DNA of 64,000 nt, from positions 169,116 to 233,115 of the forward strand of contig CACLUR010000002.1 in assembly GCA_902610175.1 (NCBI GenBank), in the 5' to 3' direction. Under the pieces are notes generated by a model. The model did not search any database and was not told the origin of the DNA. It worked only from the letters and a program-made list of their open reading frames with translations. The stretch comes from an uncultured Alphaproteobacteria bacterium. Its GTDB lineage: Bacteria > Pseudomonadota > Alphaproteobacteria > HIMB59. Both the position numbers and the translations under genes were made by a program. Positions 35,406-44,300 of the stretch are shown here, piece after piece (position 1 is the first letter of the stretch; each line of letters starts with the position of its first letter).

Positions 35406-35652
35406 GAATAATAACTACAAAGATAAATTAAAAAAAATAAAATATCGATGTCAAACATTAGGTATAAAAGAATTAGATGTAATTTTTGAGAGAATTTATT
35501 CAAAACTTGTAAACACTAATGATGAGGCTCTAATTGATCAATTAGATGATTTATTAAAGAATGAAACACAATACATATTTGACGTATTTTTTAATGAGTC
35601 TTTCAAAGAAGATAGAACTAAGTACCTTAAAATAATAAATTTATCAAAATAA
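35404..35652 (+). CDS. sdhE: FAD assembly factor SdhE (succinate dehydrogenase assembly factor)
   Basis: A small helical protein of about 82 residues that flavinylates SdhA. YRCQTLGIKELDVIFERI is the family helix, in which the usual RGxxExD motif reads LGIKELD, so the Arg-Gly is altered. The remainder, LIDQLDDLLKNETQYIFDVFF, fits. I chose the ATG at 35404 over a TTG at 35395 that would overlap recG more. The recG-sdhE-mfd order is conserved in Alphaproteobacteria, which supports the call. Confidence 0.85.
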   Translation: MNNNYKDKLKKIKYRCQTLGIKELDVIFERIYSKLVNTNDEALIDQLDDLLKNETQYIFDVFFNESFKEDRTKYLKIINLSK

Positions 35653-35654
35653 TA

Positions 35655-38600
35655 TTGGAAAATCCTATTTCTAAATTTGGCAATAAATCAATTTTATTAT
35701 GTGAAGATGATAAGATAGCTCTAGACTATGAAAATATTCTAAATATACATTATCCCCATAAGAAAATATGTTATTTTCCAGCACATGACTCTTTACCTTT
35801 CAGTTCTGAAAGTTCATCATCTGACATCTTACTTGATAGGTCAGAAAAATTACAGACATTAACTCACAATGATATAATAATAATAACTTGCAATAATCTT
35901 TTAAAAAAATTTCAAATAAATAAAGACTCTAATCATTTTTTAACATTAACTAAAAATCAAACTATTGAAGCTAATACTATTTTAGAAAAATTAGTTGAAT
36001 TTAATCATTCAAACCAAGCAAATGCTTATAACAAACTTGAATTTTCACTAAGAGGGGATATTTTAGATATTTATAACAGTAATAATAATCCTTATAGAAT
36101 TTCATTCTTTGATAATGTGATTGAAACAATAAAAGAATTCAATCCTCAAACACAACTTACTTTTAAAGATGAGAAAGTGAGGATTGATATATTTAATCCT
36201 AATATTGAGTTATTAGAGCCAAGTAACAAAGATAGTTATTTTGAGGATATCATTATGGGATATTCCATTTATACAATTAATAGATGTGACATAATATTAA
36301 AAGAAAAGCTAAATTTTCTTAAAACAATTTTTGATCAAGTCCAACCCGAGTTCCCTTTTTCAAATTATTATTTAGATGATAATAAAATAAAAAATTTTAA
36401 ATTTACAAATATATTATCTAGCTCTCCTAAATCATTAAAAATTACATCTAATACCTCTTTAGATGAATTTTCTAAAATGAGTAATAAAATATATTTTCAT
36501 AATGGAAAAAATCCCTCCTCAATTGACAACGAATTTCATCACAAAAAAAATATTGAACCAAATTATGGTAATAATTTATATTTCCATAAATCTGTTATCT
36601 CAAAAGACTATCTATTTGATGGTGTCGTTCACCTCAATAAAAACACTCATACTACAAAACAAACGAATTTAGATACTATAATCAATTTTAATGATCTTTC
36701 ATTAGGAGATGCAGTTGTTCATCAAAAGCATGGTATTGGTAGATTTATATCCATTGATAATATTGAAATTAATAATCGAATTAAGGAGTTTATTAGATTA
36801 ATTTATCGAGGTAACGACAAGCTTTTACTACCAATTGAAAATTTAAACTATATTTCAAGATATGGGTTTGATGAAAATAATCTACTTCTTGATAAATTAG
36901 GCACGAATGATTGGATTTTAAGAAAATCTTCAGTTAAGAAGAAAATTCGTTTTCTAGCTAATAAACTTTTAAAAAATGCAGCAAAGAGATCCACTATAAA
37001 CATAAAAGAGTTTCAATATAATAATTCTGATCTTGAGAAATTTAATCAACAATTTCCATTTGTTGAAACTGAGGACCAATTAAACTCAATTGAACAATCT
37101 TTAAATGATTTAAAACAAGATAAACCATCTAATCGCCTTATATGCGGCGATGTAGGATTTGGTAAAACTGAAGTGGCTTTAAGAATTGCATGTGCAACAT
37201 ATTTATCAGGTTTTCAATTTGTAATAGTTGTTCCCACCACGTTACTAGCAATGCAACACACTAATACTTTTAGCGAGAGGTTTTCAATTTTTAACATTAA
37301 GGTTGCATGTCTATCTAGATTTACTTCGTCAAAAGAAAAAAATGAAATTTTAATTTCATTAAAGTCAGGTGATATTCAAATTCTTATTGCAACACATAGT
37401 CTTTTTAAAAAAGACATAGAATTTAATAATTTAGGTACTCTTGTAATAGATGAAGAACAAAAATTTGGTGTCGATCAAAAGGAATATTTGATCAACAAAT
37501 ACCCAACTATTCATTTATTTTCATTGTCTGCCACACCTATTCCTAGAACACTTCAGATGTCTTTATTAGGCTTAAAAGATTTAAGTATTATTGGAACACC
37601 TCCATCAAATAGAATTAGTATAAGAACTTATGTTCAAAAATATGAGTCTGTTGCACTTATTTCAGCAATAAAGAATGAATTAGAAAGGAATGGACAAATT
37701 TTTATTGTTGTACCAAGAATAAGCCATATTCCTTTTGTCGAGAATGAAATTAAAAAATTAAATATAGATCTTTCTTACGGAGTAGGTCACAGTAAAATGA
37801 AAGAAAAAGATATTGAGGATGTGTTCATATCTTTTACAAAAGGTGAGATACAGTGCCTCATTTCTACAAATATTATTGAGTCTGGAATAGATATTAAAAA
37901 TGCAAACACACTAATAATTTTTAATTCTAATTTATTTGGTTTATCTCAATTATATCAATTGCGAGGTAGAGTAGGTCGTTCAAATAAAAGAGCATATGCC
38001 TATTTATTTCATGACAGTGAAAAATTAATCAATAAAACAGCTCTAAAGAAACTTCAAGTTTTAGCTAACTATGAAAATCTAGGATCAAATTTTCAGTTAG
38101 CTAATGAGGATTTAGAAATAAGAGGAGCAGGTAATTTACTTGGTGATGAGCAAAGTGGTCATGTGAAAAATATTGGAATAGAGCTTTACCAAAGTATGTT
38201 AAAAGAAGAGGTGGAAAGACAAAAAAATAATAATGCAGAAACTGAAGATGATTATGATGAATTTGAATTCGATGCATTTTTTGAGTATTACATTCCTAAG
38301 AATTACATATCTGATGATATTTCCAGGTTGATTATTTATCGTAAATTTACTAACTCAAAGAATATTCAAGAGCTCAAGAATGTTTTAGATGAGATATATG
38401 ATCGATATGGTAATTACCCAGTTGAAGTTACTAATTTATTTAATTTACTAACTATTAAAATTAAATCTCTTACCCTTGGTATTTCAAAAATAAATATAAA
38501 AAGAAATTTTATTGATATTACTTTCAAAAAAGCAAGTCAAAAAACACTAGATGATTTAATTCAAATGGCACAAGAAAATATTATTAAAATGCAAAGTTCT

Positions 38601-38684
38601 AGTTCTATTCAGATAAAAAATAATGACAGTAATGACTTATTTTACACTATAAATCTTTTCTATAAAAAGTTAGGATTAAAATGA
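35655..38684 (+). CDS. mfd: transcription-repair coupling factor
   Basis: A 1009-residue protein that removes stalled RNA polymerase and recruits UvrA. The RNA-polymerase-interacting domain begins near residue 345 (LGDAVVHQKHGIGRF), Walker A GDVGFGKT is near residue 497, and the DEEQ box (VIDEEQKFGVDQK), TATPIPRTLQM, QLRGRVGRS and EIRGAGNLLGDEQSGH follow. E. coli Mfd has about 1150 residues. The shortfall is all before the RNA-polymerase-interacting domain, so the UvrB-like N-terminal part is compact. The start is a TTG at 35655, 2 bp after sdhE. Confidence 0.93.
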   Translation: MENPISKFGNKSILLCEDDKIALDYENILNIHYPHKKICYFPAHDSLPFSSESSSSDILLDRSEKLQTLTHNDIIIITCNNLLKKFQINKDSNHFLTLTKNQTIEANTILEKLVEFNHSNQANAYNKLEFSLRGDILDIYNSNNNPYRISFFDNVIETIKEFNPQTQLTFKDEKVRIDIFNPNIELLEPSNKDSYFEDIIMGYSIYTINRCDIILKEKLNFLKTIFDQVQPEFPFSNYYLDDNKIKNFKFTNILSSSPKSLKITSNTSLDEFSKMSNKIYFHNGKNPSSIDNEFHHKKNIEPNYGNNLYFHKSVISKDYLFDGVVHLNKNTHTTKQTNLDTIINFNDLSLGDAVVHQKHGIGRFISIDNIEINNRIKEFIRLIYRGNDKLLLPIENLNYISRYGFDENNLLLDKLGTNDWILRKSSVKKKIRFLANKLLKNAAKRSTINIKEFQYNNSDLEKFNQQFPFVETEDQLNSIEQSLNDLKQDKPSNRLICGDVGFGKTEVALRIACATYLSGFQFVIVVPTTLLAMQHTNTFSERFSIFNIKVACLSRFTSSKEKNEILISLKSGDIQILIATHSLFKKDIEFNNLGTLVIDEEQKFGVDQKEYLINKYPTIHLFSLSATPIPRTLQMSLLGLKDLSIIGTPPSNRISIRTYVQKYESVALISAIKNELERNGQIFIVVPRISHIPFVENEIKKLNIDLSYGVGHSKMKEKDIEDVFISFTKGEIQCLISTNIIESGIDIKNANTLIIFNSNLFGLSQLYQLRGRVGRSNKRAYAYLFHDSEKLINKTALKKLQVLANYENLGSNFQLANEDLEIRGAGNLLGDEQSGHVKNIGIELYQSMLKEEVERQKNNNAETEDDYDEFEFDAFFEYYIPKNYISDDISRLIIYRKFTNSKNIQELKNVLDEIYDRYGNYPVEVTNLFNLLTIKIKSLTLGISKINIKRNFIDITFKKASQKTLDDLIQMAQENIIKMQSSSSIQIKNNDSNDLFYTINLFYKKLGLK

Positions 38685-38875
38685 TGGAAGATCAACAACT
38701 CCCAAAAACTAATGCAGAGTGGGCAAACTATTATGAGTCTATAATAGCCGAACTTACTGAAAATCAAAAAAAAATAGGTGAACCAATTTCAATAGATGAA
38801 TTTTATGAACTTCCTATAAAAAGGAAACAGAAATATATCAAAAAACTATATTTTAAAATTGGCGATGCAGAGTAA
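38681..38875 (+). CDS. small hypothetical protein coupled to mfd
   Basis: A 64-residue soluble protein (MMEDQQLPKTNAEWANYY, then ELPIKRKQKYIKKLYFKIG) with two predicted helices. It starts with tandem ATGs; the first overlaps the mfd stop (ATGA). I do not recognise the family. It is the right size and in the right place for a translated small gene, since it exactly fills the interval up to the oxygenase gene. Confidence 0.55.
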   Translation: MMEDQQLPKTNAEWANYYESIIAELTENQKKIGEPISIDEFYELPIKRKQKYIKKLYFKIGDAE

Positions 38876-39842
38876 TTATATTCCAAATATAGATTTATCT
38901 AATATTATAGATAAAGATTTTAATAGTGATGCTGCTAAACAAGTATCAAAGAATATAAAAAAAGCATCTGAAGAAATTGGTTTTTTTACAGTTACAAATC
39001 ACGGTATTCCAATTTCAAAAATAAATAATCTTTTAAAAACTTGTAAAAAATTTTTTTACTTAAAAGACGAAGAGAAACTAAAAATAGCTCCTAAAAAATG
39101 GAACCCAAATACTAATACTGTTTATAGGGGTTATTTTCCTAGTTCTGTAAATGGTAAAGAGGGTTTAGATATAGGAGATCCGCTTTTAAAGCAAAATATG
39201 GTTGATTTGTTAAAAAAGGAAAAATTTGAAGTTAATCACGATATGTCTTTTTTAGATCCAGAGTGGCAAATTACGATAAACAATTATTTTGATGATCTTC
39301 ATAACTTAGGAATAACCATATTTAAATCTATCATATCTTCATTTTCCTCAGATTTATCTTTAGCTGAAAAGGCTTTTCAAAGACCTAAAACACTCTCTAC
39401 TCTGAGATTTAATTACTATCCAAAGCAAGATAAACCTGTTGAAGTCTCTTCACAAGACGGTGTTGCTTTAGGTTGTGAAACCCATGTAGATAGTGGGATA
39501 ATGACTATCTTGTATCAGGACAAAAAAGGTGGTTTGCAAGTTCAAAATAGACATTCTTTAAAGTGGTATGATGTTCCTCATGACCCAAATGCTTTCGTTA
39601 TTAATACAGGTTTAGCATTAGAGTGTTTAACAAATGGTAAAATGAAAGCAACTAATCACAGAGTATTATTTAATCAAGAGGAGCGAGTATCAATACCTTT
39701 CTTTTTTGAGCCATCATTTGATTTCATATTAGATCCAAAATATTTGGATATTAATGAAAATATCAATTATAATATAGATAATTATGAAAATTTTCTCACC
39801 AATTCGCTTAAAAAATTTGTTGAATATGACAGACCTGCCTAA
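38865..39842 (+). CDS. 2-oxoglutarate/Fe(II)-dependent dioxygenase, isopenicillin-N-synthase-like
   Basis: A protein of about 325 residues with the DIOX_N lead (EEIGFFTVTNHGIP) and the double-stranded beta-helix. Iron ligands are visible as His-x-Asp in ETHVDSGIMTILYQD and a distal His in ATNHRVLF, whose Arg, or the Arg in NQEERVSIPFFFEP, can bind 2-oxoglutarate. Substrate is unknown. I prefer the ATG at 38865 to a TTG two codons earlier. It overlaps the previous gene by 11 bp and the lipoprotein gene after it by 17 bp. Confidence 0.85.
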   Translation: MQSNYIPNIDLSNIIDKDFNSDAAKQVSKNIKKASEEIGFFTVTNHGIPISKINNLLKTCKKFFYLKDEEKLKIAPKKWNPNTNTVYRGYFPSSVNGKEGLDIGDPLLKQNMVDLLKKEKFEVNHDMSFLDPEWQITINNYFDDLHNLGITIFKSIISSFSSDLSLAEKAFQRPKTLSTLRFNYYPKQDKPVEVSSQDGVALGCETHVDSGIMTILYQDKKGGLQVQNRHSLKWYDVPHDPNAFVINTGLALECLTNGKMKATNHRVLFNQEERVSIPFFFEPSFDFILDPKYLDINENINYNIDNYENFLTNSLKKFVEYDRPA

Positions 39843-40284
39843 ATTACCTTTTTTATTTTTATTCGCATTGATAACAGCGTGTGGTGATTTTAATACTGGG
39901 GTAAAAAAATCAGATACACAAAAAGTTAACACAGTAAAATATGGAACACTCGTTGCAGCTGAACCAGTCAAAATTACTGGTGAAAGCTCTGGTATTGGTG
40001 CTCTTACAGGGGGTTTAGTAGGTTTTGTCGTAGGATGTGGAGAGGGTATTTTTGACGATGACTGCAGAGATGCTGCTGCTGTAGTGGGAACTATTGGTGG
40101 TGCTATAGTAGGTTATGTTGCTGGCTCGTCACTAGGAGATCATACAGGATTTCAATATGTTGTAGATGTCGATGACACAGATGATGATATTTCAATAGTT
40201 CAATCAGGTGCAGAACAAATACCCATTGGTTCTAGAGTAACTATTGCAATAGGAACCAACACAAGAATTATAATTTCAGAATAG
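39826..40284 (+). CDS. outer-membrane lipoprotein with glycine-zipper domain (SlyB/Pcp-like)
   Basis: A lipoprotein of about 152 residues. The signal FLFLFALITAC carries a lipobox ITAC, giving a lipidated Cys. The mature part has a VAAEPVKI strand, a glycine-zipper (GALTGGLVGFVVGCGEG, then GTIGGAIVGYVAGSS) and a final beta-rich segment with VDVDDTDD. The architecture matches the 17-kDa surface antigen/SlyB group. I chose the ATG at 39826, 17 bp inside the oxygenase 3' end, as the signal peptide begins there. The zipper is split by an acidic insert (DDDCRDA). Confidence 0.75.
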   Translation: MTDLPKLPFLFLFALITACGDFNTGVKKSDTQKVNTVKYGTLVAAEPVKITGESSGIGALTGGLVGFVVGCGEGIFDDDCRDAAAVVGTIGGAIVGYVAGSSLGDHTGFQYVVDVDDTDDDISIVQSGAEQIPIGSRVTIAIGTNTRIIISE

Positions 40285-40301
40285 CTCATAGGAGATAATA
40301 A

Positions 40302-40604
40302 ATGTTTATTGCAATGAATAGATTCAAAGTAAAATTAGGAGAAGAGAAAAATTTTGAAGATATTTGGAGGAATAGGGATACTCATTTAAACCAAGTCCCT
40401 GGTTTTAAGAAATTTAATTTAATTAAAAGTGAGTCTAATGAAGAATATACACTGTATGCTTCGCATAGTGAGTGGGGTTCAAAACAAGATTTTATAAATT
40501 GGACTAAATCTGAGGCTTTTAGAATGGCACATCAGAATGCAGGTGGGCATAAAAGTGTTTACTTAGACCACCCACAGTTTGAAGGTTTTGAAGTAGTATT
40601 ATAA
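40302..40604 (+). CDS. antibiotic biosynthesis monooxygenase-like (IsdG/HmoB-like) small protein
   Basis: A 100-residue ferredoxin-like alpha-beta barrel protein. MFIAMNRFKVKLGEEKNFEDIWRNR, then VPGFKKFNLI, YTLYASHSEW and FINWTKSEAFRMAH match the ABM family that includes heme-degrading IsdG/HmoB. The His in FRMAHQNAG is in the expected position for an axial heme ligand. It could degrade heme for iron or be a monooxygenase. AGGAGA lies 9 bp upstream of the ATG. Confidence 0.75.
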   Translation: MFIAMNRFKVKLGEEKNFEDIWRNRDTHLNQVPGFKKFNLIKSESNEEYTLYASHSEWGSKQDFINWTKSEAFRMAHQNAGGHKSVYLDHPQFEGFEVVL

Positions 40605-40606
40605 TT

Positions 40607-40969
40607 TTACCTTATCGAAACAAATACACTGCCACCCATACTTAAAACTTTTCCATAGTCATTTAGTATTTTAGCAAAATCTGGAAAATAATCATTTTTA
40701 CTGGCATTTTCGACATGTCTTTGAACACTCTCCATAGAAACAAATTGTTCATTTATAGTAAATAATGTATTTCCTGTTTCTCCCTTACTTGGATCAGTTG
40801 GGTCTTTAAATTCTGGTGCTTTAGTAAAATAAGCATTTAACAAATGATCTTTTCCATCCGAATAAAATTCAGTCATCCATTTTCCATGAGTGCTAAAAAT
40901 ATTTTCAACTTCAGCAGCTTTATCATTTGGTACAGCATAGGAAAGATTTATACACACACGATCAGTCAT
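40607..40969 (-). CDS. hypothetical protein with probable dimeric alpha-beta barrel fold
   Basis: A 120-residue soluble protein. It starts with a beta strand (RVCINLSYAVPNDKAAEVENIF) and has alternating alpha-beta segments with VSMESVQRHVENASKNDYFPDF, similar to stress-responsive or ABM-type barrels. I cannot name a family. It is convergent with the IsdG/HmoB-like gene, 2 bp away, and it has an AGGAGA ribosome site 7 bp upstream of the ATG. Confidence 0.6.
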   Translation of the reverse strand: MTDRVCINLSYAVPNDKAAEVENIFSTHGKWMTEFYSDGKDHLLNAYFTKAPEFKDPTDPSKGETGNTLFTINEQFVSMESVQRHVENASKNDYFPDFAKILNDYGKVLSMGGSVFVSIR

Positions 40970-41035
40970 ATTTTCTCCTTTTAAATAAAAATATTAATAA
41001 TAATTATACATTTGGAAAATTGTAAATAGATCAAA

Positions 41036-41125
41036 TGGCGGAAGGACTGGGATTCGAACCCAGGAAAGAGTTGCCCCTTTGCCGGTTTTCAAGACCGGTG
41101 CTTTCAACCGCTCAGCCATCCTTCC
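41036..41125 (-). tRNA. tRNA-Ser (anticodon UGA)
   Basis: On the minus strand a 90-base class II tRNA folds from GGAAGGA at the 5' end to TCCTTCC plus discriminator G and a genomically encoded CCA. The anticodon stem CCGGT/ACCGG encloses CTTGAAA, with anticodon TGA at 41089-41091. A long variable arm with AAAGGGGCAACTCTTT and a TTCGAAT T-loop follow. UGA decodes UCN codons. It has its own promoter upstream. Confidence 0.96.
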
Positions 41126-41145
41126 AAAGATAAAAGCGTCTAAAA

Positions 41146-41173
41146 TGTATATATTAGGTTATTTTTAAATCAA
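41146..41173 (-). promoter_or_regulatory. sigma70-type promoter of the tRNA-Ser gene
   Basis: Reading the minus strand, TTGATT (41168-41173) is followed by a 16-bp spacer and TATACA (41146-41151). The -10 ends about 20 bp before the tRNA 5' end. A GACGC stretch near the expected start is the kind of G+C-rich discriminator seen in stable-RNA promoters. It overlaps the region upstream of the divergent TauE/SafE gene. Confidence 0.55.
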
Positions 41174-41229
41174 TTATAAATTTACCTTTTAATAAATACA
41201 TTACTAAGCATCTCATGTTATGTTTGTAA

Positions 41230-41985
41230 GTGATTTATAGTAATCTAACATTATTAACAGTTGTTTATATTTTATTCGCCTATTTCTTAGGTGGAATAAC
41301 TCAAGGGATATTAGGAGTAGGTCTTATAACAGTCGTTATATCCTTGCTCTCATTAGTTATTGATGTAAAAGAGACTATTGCACTTGTTATAATTCCAACA
41401 ATTATTACAAGTTTTTTTCAAATGAAGAATGGCAGTAATTTAATAGCCATAATAAAAGATACTAGATATTTTCTTGTTTTTTCAACATTAATCATAGTAC
41501 CGGGTGTCTTTTTACTAAAAGTTCTTGAGTCAGATCTAATATTGATATTCATAGCGATTTTGCTTTTCATAAATTCCTCATTATCACTTTCTAATAGAGT
41601 TGTTGCTATACCTAATCACCAAAATTCTATCATACAACTTTTAGTGGGATCTCTTAATGGATTTATCATAGGACTAACTAGTATCTAAACCATGCCCTTT
41701 GTTTTCTTATTACAATCACTTAAATATAATAAAGAAAAAACAGTGCAATTTATGGGATTAGCATTTTTACTATATAGTTGCATGCAATTTTTATCACTTT
41801 CGTATAGTAAGCTGATTAGTATTAATACAATTATTCCCTCATTAATTGTTACTCTCCCAGTAATTATTGGCTTCCTTTTAGGAAAAAAAATTAGAAGTTT
41901 TAACTCAGAAAAATTATTTAAAAAATTATTTTACTTAATGTTATTAGTGATGAGTGGAATAATATTGATAAATGCTTTTTTATAA
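41230..41985 (+). pseudogene. TauE/SafE-family permease interrupted by an in-frame stop
   Basis: One reading frame carries both halves of a TauE/SafE permease, broken only by TAA at 41686-41688. The first half (GTG 41230, 152 residues) has GGITQGILGVGLITVVISLL and the GSLNGFIIGLTSI repeat. The second half resumes at once with TMPFVFLLQSLKYNKEKTVQFMGLAFL, the normal continuation of the family (usually an aromatic residue where the stop stands). There is no frameshift, so a single substitution in a Tyr codon would restore the gene. An alternative is a base-calling error. TauE/SafE proteins export or import sulfonates, sulfite or organic acids. Confidence 0.75.
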
Positions 41986-41991
41986 ATTTAA

Positions 41992-42378
41992 TTAATTACT
42001 AGTGGTTCCATCAACTCGATTAACACTGTAAATAGTACCTAACATAAAAACAATTACAGATGATGGAAATAAAAAATAACCAATAGTGTAGGTATCTGGA
42101 TAATATTGCATTCCCATGTATAAGACTATACCGTTCATTAAACAAAGTAGTAAAAAAACAATATTTGTGCCAATTTTTGATAATAACAAAGCTAATGGCT
42201 TTAAAACAACAATAGCCACAGCACACACGAATATAACAGCAGGAATAACATTCATGAGCAAGCCCATTGACTCAGAATAAGTATAATCCTCTAGTGAGTC
42301 CCAAGGAAGTACCATTGAAAGTAGCATCATTAAAACAGATGCATATACAAATTTTTTTCCTGTATTTGTTAAAATCAT
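41992..42378 (-). CDS. small integral membrane protein of unknown function
   Basis: A 128-residue protein with four predicted helices (FVYASVLMMLLSMVLPW, MNVIPAVIFVCAVAIVVL, NIVFLLLCLMNGIVLYMGM, YFLFPSSVIVFMLGTIYSV). I recognise no family. It is convergent with the broken permease gene (6 bp gap) and divergent from mltB (112 bp gap, room for both promoters). Confidence 0.6.
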   Translation of the reverse strand: MILTNTGKKFVYASVLMMLLSMVLPWDSLEDYTYSESMGLLMNVIPAVIFVCAVAIVVLKPLALLLSKIGTNIVFLLLCLMNGIVLYMGMQYYPDTYTIGYFLFPSSVIVFMLGTIYSVNRVDGTTSN

Positions 42379-42490
42379 GAAATATTTATAGCAAATATCA
42401 TCTTTTTTAACAGTAACTAATATAATTTGGTAAATTTTAAGAAATAACTATTAGATTATAATGGTTATATAATAGTGCAGGAATCAGATT

Positions 42491-43543
42491 ATGATTAAAA
42501 TTTTACTTTATATATCCTTGAATTTTTTTTTAATAAATAATCTTATTGCCCATGATCCCAAAAATTGTGATGTGCTTCAAAATTATGATTTTTCGGGATT
42601 TGATGATTGGAAAGAAGAAATAGTAAATAGATCTGCTGATTTTGACTTAAATAAAAGCTTTGTTTCTGAATTAATAGCACCATATGAGGTCAATAAAAGA
42701 GTTATTGAAAATGATAAGTGCCAGCCTGAATTTACTTTGACTTTTTCTGAATATATTGAGAAAAGAAATTCTGATTTGAGAATACAAAATGGTTTAAAAA
42801 ATAAAAGTAAATACAGTAATTTATTTAATAAAATTGATAATTATTATAATGTGCAATCTAGATTTATTTTATCTATATGGGGTTTAGAAACTGCGTATGG
42901 AAAAATCACAGGTAATTATCCCGTATTAGAGAGTCTTTTAACTATGTCATATGATGAGAGAAGAAGACGATACTTTACTAAAGAATTATATAACGCTCTT
43001 AAAATTCTTGAGCAAGGACACATTAATGTTATTGATTTTAAAGGCTCTTGGGCAGGAGCTATGGGTCAAAATCAATTTATGCCCTCTAGTTTTTTGAATT
43101 ACGCTCAAGATTTCAATAATGATGGTAAAAAAAATATTTGGACCGACACTGAAGACTCATTAGCCTCAATTGCAAGATATCTGCAAGGAGTAGGTTCAAA
43201 CAAATGGGATCCAAATTACACTTGGGGAAGGGAAGTAATACCCCCAGCAAATATAAAATCTTTAGAACCAGAATTATTCATTAAAAGAGAAAAAGGTTGT
43301 TTAGCAGTAAAAAAATTGTCTAAACAATTACCTCTAAGTAAATTTAGACTTATGAATTTTAAAAAGATGAATGGAAAATCTTTGGATAATTTAGATATTA
43401 ATAGTTATTTGTTAAGGATGGGTAGGGAAGAAGGTGATTTCAGGTATTTTATCGTGTACGATAATTATTTAAATATTCTTTCTTACAACTGCTCAAACTA
43501 TTATGGTCTTTCAGTTGGTTTATTAAGTGATAAATTTAAATAG
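42491..43543 (+). CDS. mltB: lytic murein transglycosylase, MltB type (GH103)
   Basis: A 350-residue periplasmic enzyme cutting the glycan strands of peptidoglycan. An N-terminal signal segment spans about residues 1-20. The catalytic Glu133 lies in SIWGLETAYGK, followed by GSWAGAMGQNQFMPSSF, FNNDGKKNIW and the SIARYLQGVGSNKWDP block. It begins a cluster (mltB, rlpA-like, dacC, tmk, holB, metG, tatD, MBL) that is conserved in Alphaproteobacteria. Confidence 0.9.
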   Translation: MIKILLYISLNFFLINNLIAHDPKNCDVLQNYDFSGFDDWKEEIVNRSADFDLNKSFVSELIAPYEVNKRVIENDKCQPEFTLTFSEYIEKRNSDLRIQNGLKNKSKYSNLFNKIDNYYNVQSRFILSIWGLETAYGKITGNYPVLESLLTMSYDERRRRYFTKELYNALKILEQGHINVIDFKGSWAGAMGQNQFMPSSFLNYAQDFNNDGKKNIWTDTEDSLASIARYLQGVGSNKWDPNYTWGREVIPPANIKSLEPELFIKREKGCLAVKKLSKQLPLSKFRLMNFKKMNGKSLDNLDINSYLLRMGREEGDFRYFIVYDNYLNILSYNCSNYYGLSVGLLSDKFK

Positions 43544-44300
43544 TTACTATAAAATACTGTTTTTACTTATTTTATCATCTTGTACAGTAACATCTATTGA
43601 TACTGTAGATGATTTAAAAAAAGAAGAAGAAGTCACAACTCAAGATTACTTTAAAAAATCGGATGTTATTATATCTCCACTTGATGATTATAACATTGAG
43701 TTAAGTGTTTTAGAAAAGTTTGTTACAGATGCAAGAATAGAGGGTAATAATATTCATCATTCTAATTTGCCAATACCCAGCGTTGTAAGATTATCAGATC
43801 CCAATAACTTAGATAATATTATTATTGTCAGAAATATTAAGCTAGATACTGAAAATAGGCTTTCATTAAGTCAAGAGATAATTGATAAAATATCATTAAA
43901 TACAAAAGTATATTTAGAATATTTAAAAGATGAATCAATAATTCTGAGAAATGTTGTCGACTCAAAAGAAGAGAGTAAGATAAAGATGGATGATACAGAA
44001 ATTTCATTTGAACAGTTAGATCAAGATCAAACTGAAATCAGTGAAAAACTTGATTATGAGAAAATTAAAACTCTAGATATTAAAAATTCTAAAAAACAAA
44101 ACACTATATTAGTTGAAATTTATAAAGATATAAATCTAGCAAAGCTTAAAACTAATAAAATCAAGAATTTAGAATTGTTTTACGAAGAAAATGAAGAGGG
44201 GGTTAAGGTTTTTGCTGGCCCATTTCTAAAGAGTGATATAAATCTTAAGTTAGATTTTCTAATTAAAAATGGATATTTGAATGCAAAAAAAACCCCTTAA
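43527..44300 (+). CDS. degenerate RlpA-like lipoprotein with SPOR-like C terminus
   Basis: A 257-residue lipoprotein, with lipobox LSSC at about residue 19. By position it corresponds to RlpA, the septal lytic transglycosylase. A remnant of the RlpA double-psi barrel is seen: HHSNLPIPSVVRLSDPNN resembles the usual AAHKTLPIPSYVRVTN, so the His is kept. The following VRVNDRGP reads VRNIKLDT, which removes the catalytic Asp, and the N-terminal SWYG segment is absent. The C-terminal GVKVFAGPFLKSD resembles a SPOR domain that binds denuded glycan. It is probably structural rather than catalytic. The GTG start overlaps mltB by 17 bp. Confidence 0.6.
   Translation: MINLNSYYKILFLLILSSCTVTSIDTVDDLKKEEEVTTQDYFKKSDVIISPLDDYNIELSVLEKFVTDARIEGNNIHHSNLPIPSVVRLSDPNNLDNIIIVRNIKLDTENRLSLSQEIIDKISLNTKVYLEYLKDESIILRNVVDSKEESKIKMDDTEISFEQLDQDQTEISEKLDYEKIKTLDIKNSKKQNTILVEIYKDINLAKLKTNKIKNLELFYEENEEGVKVFAGPFLKSDINLKLDFLIKNGYLNAKKTP

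Noticed and set aside
41136-41165. dif-like or palindromic sequence near the tRNA
   Set aside because: The AATGTATAT core resembles dif, but the flanking XerC and XerD arms do not match, and the bases are explained by the tRNA promoter.
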